Assembly: GCA_009739215.1 (NCBI GenBank)
Contig: VSJF01000008.1
Span: forward strand, 868,001-932,000
DNA from: Floccularia luteovirens
Taxonomy: Eukaryota > Basidiomycota > Agaricomycetes > Agaricales > Squamanitaceae
DNA length: 64,000 nt
Direction: 5' to 3'
Shown here: piece after piece, positions 40,773-52,911 of the stretch
Position numbering within the stretch: the stretch's first letter is position 1
Layout: every line of letters begins with the position of its first letter
Notes under the pieces: generated by a model
The model's input: the letters and a program-made list of their open reading frames with translations, nothing else
Told to the model about the DNA's origin: nothing
Databases searched by the model: none
Position numbers and translations under genes: made by a program

Positions 40773-42509
40773 ATGCTCTCTCTAGTCCCCGGATCCGCCT
40801 GCGACGTATGCGCTGAGGAGTATGGCCCGCACCGCATGCCACATTCCATTTCTTGTGGTATGCATACTTGCTACTTTTCATATTTTTACTTGCAAATTTT
40901 TTTTTCTTCTTCAGGTCATGTTCTGTGCGCGAGCTGTTGCTCGACCATTATTGAAAAAACCTCTCCCCGTTTCTCTCCCGTCTGTCCTTTCTGCCGCGAG
41001 GTTTTTACAAACGACTCCGTTCGTTTAATCCGGGTGGACTTTTCTTCAAGTGGGTGGACTACCCCTCGGCGTCTCCCTACTGTTGTTCCGAACAGTAGTG
41101 ACTTTGCCAATGAGGTTTTGGCGAAGAGGACTGAACGTCTCTTGCTCTCAGAAGGCTCTCGGGCCAAACTTGAAGTTCGCCGTCTTGAAGACAAGGTCGC
41201 TAGGGTCGCCGCAAAAAAATGTTCCGTTGAAGAAATTTCTTCTCTTCATAAAGAACTCGAAGAATGGTTAACGTCTAATGTTAATGTGAAAGATGACCAA
41301 GTATGTACTACATCTTTCCCGCTACCTGCATTTATTAACCTTCCGCCTCTCTATCAACAAGACATCCCTGTATCTAAGCGCAGCACTTCTGCGGGCCATT
41401 CTCATGAACCATCTCTCACACTCAGAGGCCAGCAAGAACGCCAAAGCTACTGAGGCTAACCTCAAAGGCAAACTTGATGATCTCGAAATGTCTTACGGAA
41501 AAACAGAAACTGAGTTACGACGGTGAGCTCATTGTTCTCAAAAAAAAATTTCATTTCCTGATAGGGATCCGAACAATGCCGTGTACGTAAATTAGACAAG
41601 TGAGTCATTTTACTTCCGTTTCAAACTTTGATTTATCAAACCCTAATTATACTCCGTTCCTTGCAGAAAACACAATATAATCAAAAATTACAGGAGTGCC
41701 AACAATTGCGGACAGAGGTTAGTCAGTTGAAGGCTTTGGCGACAACAATAGGTATCTCCGCGAGTGATGCTCAGCAATCACAATCAACGTCGCCACCGCC
41801 TTCATCATCTACACCGCTCCCGCCTTACACATCAACAACCCAGTCTCCTCTCTCACGATACAACTCCATGCATGTGAGGTCTGCCTCCATGTCGTCACGA
41901 CCAACTACGCCAGCCACGCCAGCCCCTTTAATGCGCTCCCATACTCCGGCAATTACACCTCGTTCTCATACCCCAGCCGTCCCCCCTGTTCGCTCCCACA
42001 CACCAGCGCCTCCCCGTTCCCATACCCCCGCCGTCACCTCTCCTCCCCGGTCGCACACACCAGCCGTTACGTCTTCTGCTTCTACTCGGTCGCACACCCC
42101 CGCAGTCATGTCTCCTCCCCGATCACATACTCCCGCCATCCGATCGCACACCCCGGCCCTTAGACCATACACCCCGGCACCTACACCATCACGGATGAAT
42201 ACGCCCACCCCAAGTTCCATGCAGTATCGCACACAAACACCTGCACCTCTCATTCCACCTAAACCACGTCGTCTGTCCCAAACTTCACCCCCAAAAATGA
42301 TGCGCACAACGTCTGAAGAAAAGGCCGAAGCTCACGAACTCTGGATCCCACCCCTCCCCGATCCGGATTACCCAGAGTATGGTCTACCTCCTTCGAGTAA
42401 GGCGTCCAAATATGCATCGCGACCCCCTTCACGTACAGCATCGTACAGCATTTCCTCTGCTGCTGCGGCTGCTCGTTACAGGGAAGCACGTTCTCCTTCT
42501 CCTGGTTAG
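40773..42509 (+). CDS. RING finger / coiled-coil protein 1, with RSHTPA repeats
   Basis: Probable RING-type E3 ubiquitin ligase of unknown target, about 470 residues. I chose ATG 40773 because MLSLVPGSACDVC aligns with the start of the related gene at 52912. The RING spans CDVCAEEYG..., SISCGHVLC, ASCC, and CPFC. A coiled coil follows (about residues 90-250: LEVRRLEDKVARVAAKK, KGKLDDLEMSYGKTETEL, YNQKLQECQQLRTEVSQLKAL). The frame requires a 4-nt exon ACAA at 41596-41599, with introns 41523-41595 and 41600-41666. The rest is Pro/Ser/Thr-rich with eight RSHTPA units. Introns are otherwise short GT-AG. It looks intact; function beyond ubiquitin transfer is unknown. Confidence 0.85.
41934..42180 (+). 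repeat. Coding minisatellite (RSHTPA units)
   Basis: Eight copies of RSHTPA and one RPYTPA, spaced by 1-7 residues, lie in the tail of RING protein 1. Each unit has a Thr-Pro dipeptide, a potential target of proline-directed kinases. Confidence 0.9.
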
Positions 42510-45472
42510 CATTTAATTAATTCCTCTGCCTCTTCACTCTTCCCTTCCTATCTCCCATTGGATATCCTACTTCCGACTGTGTCCGTTTACATATCTTAAA
42601 TGTGCTTCCTAGTACCAACTTCTCGCTTCTTCATTACCACACTTCCTATCTACATACTATCTAGATTCCTCCCGATTCAGCGCTCAGCTTGGTTTACTGT
42701 TTCCGTCCTTCATATCGCATAACCTTTTCATATCGCAACAGGTTGCAATTTTTTTTGCTTCTTCCATTCACACCTTTACGACACCTTTAATCGTCGCTCT
42801 TTTTTTCATCACCCACATCTTTGCAATTTTTTGCGCCTTTTTATTGAGAGCGGCTGCTCTTGCTTTCGGCTTTATTGTTCCTGTTTCTTCCCCTAATTCT
42901 CCGAACGGTATTTGACGCATCGTAGAACGCCATAGTAGGGTCTCAAAGCCCAAGTACAATTTCATCTGTAGCATTTACTTTTTTATTATCGATCTTTTGT
43001 CTCTTATTTGTCTAACTGCCCTCAGCTTTTTTTCGGGCATCTCCCCACGTATACATGATGTTACATGTTATGATACTTATAGTATAGCAATGATAATAGT
43101 TGTTCACCCTATGTTTTAATTTCCGTGAATGCGTAAGGGTGGAGACTTTTTTCATTCTAGGAACAGTGAAAACGGAAAAGGTGGGGCATCTGGGAATGTA
43201 CCCGGAAGTCAATTATAACGTTTTCCCACAATAGGCAGGATGTGATATGTAAAAATGCAATGGAAGTCTACATGTAAAGGCTCCTTTGCCATTCCTCTTA
43301 ACTCTAATGGGACCATATCCCAACCCAATCCACACACAAGACTCTCCCTGCAAGCTTCAATACCGCGGACATTGATAACAAATTTTGTACAAGTCCGGAC
43401 CGTTAATATACACTGCTTAACACACGCTCATTCATTAACTTCCATGAAGTTATGAAACGATGAAACATGCACACATATATTAACAAGTTTCGTGATTCAT
43501 TATTAGAAATCTTACTTCAACCCCAATCCCAATAGGAGGACAGTAGCCCCTTCCACTCGTAGTCAATGACGAAGACGAACCAAATTCTTTGCGAATTCTG
43601 GCGGAATAAGAGAAAAGGATCCAGATATCGAAGACAGGGGCCCCATCTTGAACAAAAATGGGACGAGGCACCGAAGCGTGCAAGTTATTTCCATCTATGA
43701 TACCTGCCCCCGTGCTCCGTAAAGACTAGACTAAATTTCCATCCTGTAATGCCCAGGAACATCGGAAAACCTGCCAAAATTGTTACCAGCAAGCATGGTC
43801 GCTTGACAGTGGGCAGACACACACTCCCTAGGTCCGCCGATATAAAACAAAAAGATAAAAAGCGAAGCTACACACGCTCGTTGATACCCATCCATCATCG
43901 AACAAGAAATGCGTCTGACGCACGCTCCAGGGATCAGTCATTCGTTCCATCCATGGTACACGCACGCGCACGGCCTTTTTCCCAGATCGTGTAAATCATA
44001 AAATTAACCATGACCTCATCTTCAGATTACCCCAAGGCCACGTTGAACGGGGGATGAGTAGAGAGGTAAGGGAATTACCCATTTTGATAACCATGGATTT
44101 TTCGGACCTGGGTTTGTATGTACATAAAACGCACCTTTCATGCTCTCGACCCATGCGAACGCCATGCCCCCACACTGTGGGTATGAACTCAAAACGAAAG
44201 AAAAAGAGAACAACTCGATCTCACGTACCCCTTACCACAGAAAGGTTCCTTGACTTCCCTTCTTGTATAAATAACATAAGCAAATTAGGCCCTTCAGCCC
44301 TCAGGTTGGGTGAAGCATAACTTGAAGATACGATAAGGATCAACAAACCTAAAACACAGGGCGAAATGATTAGGCTAAAATCTGGTATGCGTAGTCGCCG
44401 TGTGCATTGATGACGCTAATTGTTCCTTGAAGTCCAGATGATGCAACTCTACCAGCACTACATTTGACACTACCAATTGACTAATGACTGGTCCGGAGGT
44501 GTTGAAGGGCTGCCAAGGTCCGTCATAGCTTTTAGAATACCTTTTAAAAATGGATGCAAAGACAGCACGGATCTTCAAACCGAGTTTCGAGTCTAGCCTT
44601 GGGTAAATACCGGATCTTCCAACAAAATAGTCGTGCTTAACCGCTGATAAGTCCATCAACAGCTTTCAACGCAACGCAAAACAGAAAAGGCGTGTTGGGA
44701 CTTGACCCTGACCTTTTGAGCCTGGATACAGCAGTCAGGAGGCCTCTTTAGCAGGAGTTTTTTAGATTGTGTCCGAACGAACCCTCAGTTCAGAAACGAA
44801 CCGGCTAGGCGAATCGAACGGCCTCTTCCTCTGCTTCAAGTAACGCCAGGTCTTAAACTATTATTGGGAAATTCGGTTGTCCAACAAGACCAGAGCTTTC
44901 GCTTCAGAGATAATCACCAAAAAGATATGTATGCATAAAAATCCCCGACTCGATCGATCCAACAGCAGGAGTCGTCGTGACGCCTAAGAAATGTTGAGAA
45001 AGGACGAGAACCGGTAGTCATCATTTAATTATACTCGAGTTATGATTAGAATGGAAGAAGCATGGAAGAGCTGCTGCGGTTAGGAAACTCTATCGGACCA
45101 CCGTTTCCGCTGTTTTTCCTTTAGATAGACCCACCTCGTTTCCGGAATTCATGGTTTGAGAAATGTTTCTCAAAGCCGCACACATCCTTGATCATGATGG
45201 ATGAAGATTAAAATAGCTTGTGACATGTCACTAAACAGAAACATAGCAAAGATCTGATAAGATAAAAGAAGGAAAGAAAGGTAAGCAAGTAAAGATAACG
45301 AAGATGGAGCAAGAATTGTAAATATCGTATAGTAGTTCAAAAATTCTCATTTCTTCATATTAACAATAAAACAGAGACACTCAAATCAGTTACTTCTACT
45401 ATTGGAAGGGGAAAAAATGTCCATCTTCGTGTAGTGATGGTGGCAAGTTAGAAAACACATTGTTTGGGAGGT
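42510..45472. other. Mostly intergenic, possible fragmentary minus-strand gene
   Basis: No confident gene. On the complement, 43212-42768 contains basic, coding-like pieces: RMKKVSTLTHSRKLKHR, then after a plausible intron MPEKKLRAVRQIRDKRSIIKK, then KPKARAAALNKKAQKIAKMW near 42768-42860. The reading frame cannot be joined cleanly and I do not recognise the protein. Another complement frame (44375-44659, 94 codons) starts HDYFVGRSGIYPRLDSKLG-like but has no known relative. Otherwise empty. Confidence 0.4.
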
Positions 45473-45854
45473 TCAAGCGGTCGCATGAACACCAGTATGA
45501 GGGACCTAGACGAGAAAGGAAAGGATTTGAATAAATGTGTCAACAAAATCGTCAATCATCTTACGTTGTCAGTTATACCCAATGCATCCGCAAGGGCTTT
45601 GAATTCCGCCTCACTTGGCTTTGATGCGCCAGTGCACACTACCAGACACCAATCAAAAAAGAGACAAAGTACACAGAATACATGTACTAACACGCAGTGA
45701 CGCGTTCTTCCGTTGATCCAGCCTTTGTAGCAATCTGGGCATAAGTCAAACCTACAGAAGTTAAGATTAGTACATTGGCACCACCTGAAAGAAGTAACGC
45801 ACCAGTCTTGGCCTTGGCAGCAGCCAATGCTGCACATTGTGGGTCGGGAGCCAT
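45473..45854 (-). CDS. Small orphan cyanase N-terminal-domain protein
   Basis: Four exons on the complement give 73 residues: MAPDPQCAALAAAKAKTG, LTYAQIATKAGSTEERV, TALCTGASKPSEAEFKALA, DALGITDN and the tail VPHTGVHATA. The helical part matches the N-terminal helix-turn-helix-like domain of cyanate hydratase (AKxKGLTxxxIAxxxG...VxALxxGxxKPxxxExxxLAxxLGI). The C-terminal catalytic domain of cyanase (with its Arg, Glu and Ser active site) is absent, and the region downstream does not encode it, so cyanate hydrolysis is not expected. The third exon is entered with donor GTTAGT, which keeps the frame. Function unknown; a small protein-protein interaction or regulatory role is only a guess. Confidence 0.78.
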
Positions 45855-46882
45855 TGTGATTGTGGTAGGGTAGATGTGAGGATAGTACCAGAAGAACTGG
45901 GTGTATTAATAAGAAAGATGGCTGAGAACTTATAGACTACGGTTAGGTCACATCGATACGGTTTCTTGTGTAAGCGATGAAAAAGCGACCCGGTTATAGT
46001 ATCCCCAGTATCCCTTGGATAGGTTGTGAAAAGCAATCTGTCATATGACCTTATCGATGAGATCCCGGTGATATCCTACATCGTCTCTAGCTCTGCACTT
46101 GAGAGAGAAGCTCAAAAAAGACAACAAGGCCCCGACCTTCGCAATAAACCTACACACGCAAACGCCACTCGTGAATCCCTTGATTAACTCCACACCATCT
46201 TATGTCTTGGATTGTGTCTAGGATTGTGCCAGCTCGACCAAAGAAGCCACTTTGAATCACGTCCCGTGGTGGATTCTTGGGCAGGCTTTTCCTAATCCCT
46301 AATTACAGAAACTCGACATCCAAGGCTGTTTTCCCTGCATTTGATATCCTCGAATCAACCTGGTGGTCTAGGCGCTGACATGACAAATGCAGATGATCAT
46401 GATATGACAAAAGAACCGGACTCAAGTAAAAGAACAAAAAGGTTGAATTATAAGACCTACTCGGTTTTCGACAGGAATGAACCTTTTGTGATCATGAGAT
46501 GTTCCTTTCTAATACAGCCAGCCTCCTGAGAAGAGATGGAGGGGAAATGAGACGGCCAAAGTGGTATTATTATGTATCGCTCAAGGTTGGACGTCCGCGG
46601 GTCTCATCTTCCATAACTTCGAGAATATATCATCTTGCAGATTTCATTCAACTCAACAATCGTTTACTGACACGTGATTACCGGGCCGACAAAATAGCCT
46701 TTTAACTTGAATTTACGTTCTACCACCTTCATCATAAGTTCATATGCCACAATTACGATAGGTATATCATTCATAATTTTCGCCTACTGATTGGTTATCT
46801 CTAAAGACCATGATAATTTGAACAGCAACTCAATAACCAGCAGATTAATTGGCTTACGAGCGAAGTTTTGGGTATAGATCCG
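45855..46882. other. Divergent intergenic region
   Basis: Holds the promoters of the small cyanase-domain gene and the SET gene. No gene recognised. Confidence 0.5.
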
Positions 46883-48197
46883 ATGGACAAAACATCTGGC
46901 ATCCTCATTTCTTCCACATTACCCTTCCACATTCTTCCAACACCTTATGGACGCGGAGCGTTCGCCATCTCCCAGATAGCCAAGGACACCTTGGTACTGG
47001 AGTGTACTAGGCCTTATGCGAGTGTAATCCTACGTAAATTCCGAAAGGAAGTATGCTCATGGTGTTTTGCCTACTCATTTGAGAGCGGGAAGAACGCATG
47101 GACTGTCCGCATTAGTCAAGGATCCGATACGGGAACAGGTCTGTGGTTTTGTTCTGACAAATGTAAAGATGCTTGGGTGCGCGATGAAGTTGAGGGTGTC
47201 CACGCCCTTTTTGGTTCTATAGCTACTGCGCTTGGGAAGTTGATCTCCAGAAAGAAACAACCCAAAGCTAAATCCAGGAGCGCGCCCACCGACACTTCCT
47301 TCCTATCCAATCTGCAACAAACGGATATCACACTGGAGCTGATTGATCAGACATGGAGGACCGCCGAGCAACGGTTTGCACAAAAGGATGCTTGGTTGTC
47401 TGCGGACATTGAACTGAATGAGTTCGAACTTGACACCGCACGCTTCGTACTTGATGGCCTAATAAGAAGATGCATCGAGGACCTCTCAGATAGTGTTTCA
47501 AATGCTGGGGTATCAGGGGACGGCGTAAAGCTGATGAAACAACCTGATCACATCTCGCAACAAAGAGTTTCTAGAGGCGTTTGGTCTGATTTACTTGATC
47601 TGCAAAACAACGAACTTGTGCATGCACGCGCAAAGCCGTCCATCCTAGAATCCTATACTCGGGTATATGGGTTCATTCGACAGGTTGCTTCTGTGGGAAT
47701 ATCAGAGTTGCGCAAAAACAGTACTTCTGATCAAGAGGTTGTTCTATTAGAAAGGTTTGAGAAATACAGTGACACATCGGAGACTGTACGTGCCATTCTT
47801 GCAAGAGATCATGGGAATGTGTTCGGTATATGGGATCAAGCGCCACCAGGTGCAGAGAGTGAGATGCTTGGATGGGGGTTGTATGTCTTTGGGTCGTACT
47901 TTAACCATGGTAAGTATAACTGGTTCTCTGGAGTTTAATCATTATCGGATGCGGTTCATTTTAGATTGCACCCCAAACGTTGTGAAACGGCGAACAGGAC
48001 ATGCCATGCAATTTCTGACAATACGAGATATCGAAGCGGGAGAAGAGCTATGTATCAGCTACGTGGATATTACCACCAAAGCTGGCGTCCGAGAGAGAAT
48101 GAATGAATTAGAAATGGAATGGTATTTCCGTTGTGCATGCGCAAGATGCAAACAGGAACTCCGTGATGCCCAAACAAATGACTCTAGCCCTCCTTAA
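46883..48197 (+). CDS. SET domain protein of the SMYD/Set6 type
   Basis: Probable protein-lysine methyltransferase, about 420 residues with a single intron (after FGSYFNH). The start is ATG 46883 (MDKTSGILISSTLPFHIL); the frame upstream has no ATG. The SET N-terminal piece PTPYGRGAFAISQIAKDTLVLE is split from the core by a degenerate MYND-type zinc finger (CSWC...FCSDKCKDAW), which is the SMYD layout. The SET core has the SAM-binding and catalytic motifs NHDCTPNVV and GEELCISYVD, and a Cys-rich post-SET segment YFRCACARCK. The insert between MYND and SET core is long and helical. Histone or other substrate cannot be predicted. Confidence 0.88.
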
Positions 48198-50031
48198 AAA
48201 TTTTCACAGCAGATTTCGCAAAGCACCTGGCCCCGGGCTCGTTTTGATCTAATATTATACGGTACCTTTCTATGACGAACACAAATTGCAGTAAATGGCA
48301 TCGAAAATTTCCTGTACAAATGCTAGTCAGTATGGATTACCCTCATACCGGATCAGAAGCGAGTTCTTGTAAGAATTAGAACCACAGAAAGTCATCTCTT
48401 ACGTATCACTGGGTGAATATCCTCCTTGTTAAAGCAAATCGTGTCTGTTTTTCCTGCCACCCGCCTCGTGTTATGATGGCGAAAGAAGCCGTATAGAAGC
48501 CAACCCCGCAATCATAGTTGCCATATAAAACATATTATACTGTCCATTAAACTTTACTACAAAGTCACACCAATCAGACTTATTGAATTGAGATGCTGAA
48601 GGACGTACCGATGAATTAGAAACTTCCCACTTGTCAGGGAAACAACGGGGAATCCCACAGCCAGTTCTCAGGGCCACGAGGTCTAAATATCGCCAATGTA
48701 TCCTCTTTGTATTGTCCAGGTGGATAGCCGTCTGGAAAACATCTTGTTTGATAAGGACACGTCTTGACCGCTTCTCCGGTGTTGCTGGGTGCTGGGAGCT
48801 GTAATCGCTTAAAAATATCACCAGCATGTATCCTATATCAACGGCAGTTTGTGATTGAGGCGGCAGTTCATTCTCTGTAAATAGTACCATCACTCGCCAC
48901 TTGGGATCGGAATGTTAGCAACTCTTTTTGGGAGACAAACTTTCAAGTCAAAATACCATAGCCAGTCCCTAGGGATCCTGTCGTAAGCTTCTGTCGTTTT
49001 AGGTGCGCTCTTTGTATTTCGTAACGCGCCCGCCTAAAACCCAAATAGTTGAAGATGACACGCATGAGCATAGTTACATATAGTGATGTGCAACGTGTTT
49101 AGTGTGAGGTCCATTGTTTGTAGAGTATACCGGGGGTGTGAAACCGGTATAAAGATTTGAATGCATACTTAATGTGAATAGGAAGAGGTAAGCCCACTCA
49201 ATACCCACATAAATATATCTTGGCCGGAGACGAAGGAAAGGGGATTGAAGTTGTGGGCCATCTAAAATAAACGCAATCTTCTTTTGTGGAATAAGAATGT
49301 CTGGGATAGTGGTGCATGCGTTAGTTTGGATTGCTGGAAAAATGCACTGAACAGACCCCAACATCCAATACCGTCTAGTTGATTTTCCTGAATATGAGAA
49401 TAATCAAACGTTACACTGACTGAGTGCATATACAGTGTAACACGATCGGTTATAGTATGATTGGCATGGACTAGCGTGGCAGTCGGCATGCTGTGGTAAG
49501 ATGCCATCATGAGGGTTCGACAACGCGGTCAACGTGCTGCAAACATCTGCAGAAATAATGTCGACGGCTCCCGGGGAGTGACGGTAAATAGAAGTTTCCT
49601 TATTGTGACAATCCTTTCGAACTGGTTTGCCAATCTGAGTCAATGTGAAGAGGTCAAGGTATTCTTGATGTACGAAACAAGGTGGACAGCGGGGTAAGTA
49701 TGTATTTGATTGAACTATGAAGCTCGGCGAACGCATGTTTAGCATATCGTGAGATTAGAATGCAAGACAAGACTAGATCAAGGTTTTGAAAGACTTGATC
49801 TTCTCAGCTTTTTCTTCTGAGAACATTCTGCAATACCTCAGACAGGAGAGAAATGAGTAATATATAAATAATGGGGTGTCGCCCTCGCTAGGTAGGGATA
49901 ATTTTGGTACAGCTGCGAACAGAAGCACAAATACCGTTTGTCCTTTGATAAACAAAGCCGTCTGACATCCAAATTCTTTAAAGGTATCATATGTTTCAGA
50001 TGGAACACATCCCATTACAGCAAGACTATGG
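48198..50031. other. No confident gene; unassigned minus-strand open frame
   Basis: The longest complement frame with an ATG runs 48890-48471 (about 139 codons, starting MVLFTENELPPQSQTAVDIG) and ends in a hydrophobic segment (FYMATMIAGLASIRLL). A second coding-like piece lies just upstream in another frame (about 49018-48905, with YDRIPRDWLWYFDLKVCL). They may be exons of a hypothetical or decayed gene, but no splice joins them cleanly and I recognise neither. The rest is empty. Confidence 0.35.
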
Positions 50032-50493
50032 TTCATTTTGTAAATGCTCGAATTATTTTGGCGGAGATGTGGAGGAAGAAGATTGAACCAATGAATGACA
50101 AAGAGAGGACGAGGACAATGAAAGGGTCTCTGTGAACTGAAATGAGGAAAAGTTAGTAGAACAAATAGGGCAAACTCACACCCGGAGTCCTGGGGAGTCA
50201 TCCGTGTAAAGTTTTAGCATCGTGTTCGACGATCCGCCAGCGCCTGCGGCCCGTGACGAATTAGGTCTCGAGGCTTGTGCACCTGCTGCACGTCGGCTGT
50301 CATGTTTTTGTCCGTGTCAAAGGGGTATTACGAGATTAACAAGAAATAACATACCGAATTTGAGCTCCGGGAGGTTTTGCAACAGAAGACGAGACGCGAC
50401 TTGCACCATTCGTACGAGGGGAGTCGGAGTCAGACTGGAATATGCAAGTTTAATTTTTGAAAATCTGTGAGTTACCATTGAATGGCTCACCAT
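50032..50493 (-). CDS. sec61b: Sec61 translocon beta subunit
   Basis: Tail-anchored subunit of the ER protein-conducting channel. Four exons on the complement give about 97 residues. The first exon is only the ATG (50493-50491); splicing to the next acceptor yields MSDSDSPRTNGASRVSSS. The cytosolic part continues with VAKPPGAQIRRAAGAQASRP, then the hallmark GGSSNTMLKLYTDDSPGLRVDPF and the C-terminal anchor IVLVLSLSFIGSIFFLHISAKIIRAFTK. The last intron must use the acceptor TTCACAG, not the nearer TTTCAG, to keep the frame and give the conserved Val-Asp. Length and motifs are normal for the family. Confidence 0.93.
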
Positions 50494-52911
50494 TGTGCAA
50501 AAAGATGAAGGAAGATAAAAAGTAAGAGCTGAAGAATGAGGTGCTGGCACAAAGAAAGTTGGCAACGTAGAACAAATGGTACCGCGAGAAAGTATTTCTA
50601 TATTTGGCAATGCCACGTTGGGCCCTGTGAAAGTCTTGTATTTCAAACTATTTCTTCGACTTGAACGTACTTGTGTTTCCTAACTCCCCGAACCCCCGAT
50701 CGGAAGATTAGTGGATATATGTTACTTTTATGTCAATCATTCAATTTCAAAGCCACAAATCTCATACAACCAATCGCTAAATTGACTGATGTTAATATCA
50801 TAGAATTTCTGAGTAGTTTTTAATCTCGGTCAACTCCTTTCATGACATCTTGTTAAATGATTATTCTACAGATCGTTGCGTAAGATAGGAACGTTCTATT
50901 GCAATTGTATATGTTATATATTCCAATCTTCTCACCTTGCCTGCTTTATCCTTCTCTATCCCACCGTAGTAAAACTTATGAATGAGCACTGTCACAAAGG
51001 CACCACATTCTAGGCTACCTCAAGGAAAATTGCGACAAATATTTATATACCCATTCGAACAATGTAATTATGGCAGTGCGCTCCAGGTAGCTTGTGAGCT
51101 CTTATGATCTCTCTTGCTTCGGGTAGCAATCGATAACGGTATAAACCGCGATAAGACTAGACTGACAGACCAATAAGTATTCTGCAACACCTGAGAGAGT
51201 CACAAGATTCAACTTGTCCAACGGCGATGTGCTTATTGTCTGACCATCGCACGATGACAATTTGCGATACCTGTCTCTTTTAACTGCTGCGGCTGCAGAT
51301 CATGTACAAATGGCGTAAATCGTCCCACATGAGGATCACTATTACTAATTAGTAACAGAGTATCTTGTTCACTAGCACATCTAATATCCCAATACTTTTT
51401 TACTCAAACTGAACCGAAATGAGGCAGAAGATAATTGTGCTTCTGAAGTCAAAGTGCAGTCTTAATCAACTGACATTTTTGATTGGCTTCACTTCACAAG
51501 CATCTGGACTAGAAGGACAACCTGAATGATATGATATATTGGGGTAGCTCTGGATTCCTCCTTCTTTCACATTGACATATATGTATACATAACAGTGTAA
51601 AGAGGGTGTGAGGTATCCATGTCGACATCTCCATCTCACCTATATCCAACTAGCAGACGCGTTTAGTTACTACACACAACGGTTGCAGAAGTTGTTAAGA
51701 TGTCACATGACAAATATTGCTTTAATCACAATTTCCACAGTTTGTGAATTGAAAGAACCTAGTCCACAGCTTCCTCGTCTCTTCTTCGAATAGCTTAGTA
51801 GCTCTTCCTATTAATCCCGAGTGTTACATGCAAGAACATCTTGAACTTGAATCTGTCGGTTGTCCAGTCTCACTCATCACTAATGTACATAATGTCTGTT
51901 CCCAATACAGTAACAAATGTTTTTCAATCGTGGGTGCCTCTCGCTTTCCGCGTGCACTACCTTGTGCTGAAGTGCTGTTTGATTCTAAACAGTTTAATGC
52001 ATATTTGGAAAAGAGATATGAGCATGTATCAAGATAAATACTGTTATCATTATTCAGCTTACTCTTTCAGTATCACGCAGGCTGCGATATGATGCGCACT
52101 AGCAACAGTTGTTATCAGTAGCTTTCCACCCGAAGACCAGTGAGTAGCGCCCAAGACTGAGCCAACGTGTTTAACAAAAACATGAGGCTTTCGTTCCGGA
52201 GTCCGACACTTCGCCAACCATACGGATCTTTACTTCCTTTATCATCAATTCGTTACCACACTGAACCAGGTTCAAATTAGTTCGTATAAACGACCAGATT
52301 GACTTCTACCACAAATGGACCATTCGGCTCCAGTTTGCAGCACGGGAGATTCGTGATCTTAACGAGAGAAACCTCATTACAGGGTGATTAACCTTATCTT
52401 CCACAGAAGTATTGGTGCGTCACCGTAACTGTCCAAACCTATGGTTTGAGGAGACGACCAGGTCCCGTGCCTTTTCGATACGGATTTCTATTTTGATTCC
52501 TGAATGAGGGTTGCAGGCAGGCAAGATCGTTCTGTGACCAAGTGCAAGCTACAGAAGCTAGGGTCCTCTCGCCGATTGACAATCAAACTGGTTGATTCGG
52601 AAACGCTCGATTTTCTCCTCTCCGAGTAAGTGATTTCCCGTTCGCTTAGATGCGGCCTCGTGGCCTACTTATAACAAACGCATCTCCGCGCCTTGATGTC
52701 TCCTGTATGTCAGGACCACTGTCCTTCCCCCTCTCACTCACTCTTCATCTCGAGAACACGCACATAGGCTTGGTCTTATCCAGTGCCTTTACTATACCCC
52801 GGGGCTGCGCCTTTCAACTTGATTAGAGCCACCCTCCCCCTTTCAATACCCATTCCCTTTCTATAATCTAAAGCCTTTGTCGCGGTTATTACTTATCCGA
52901 CCGACAATACT
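50494..52911. other. Long divergent intergenic region, nothing recognised
   Basis: About 2.4 kb between Sec61 beta and RING protein 2. Only frames under 85 codons are present. I see no tRNA, no transposon ends and no family match. Pyrimidine-rich DNA at 52680-52870 is the likely promoter of the RING gene. Confidence 0.5.

Noticed and set aside
46868..46882. Earlier start of the SET protein
   Set aside because: The frame there begins with TTG; the first ATG is 46883 and gives a normal N-terminus.
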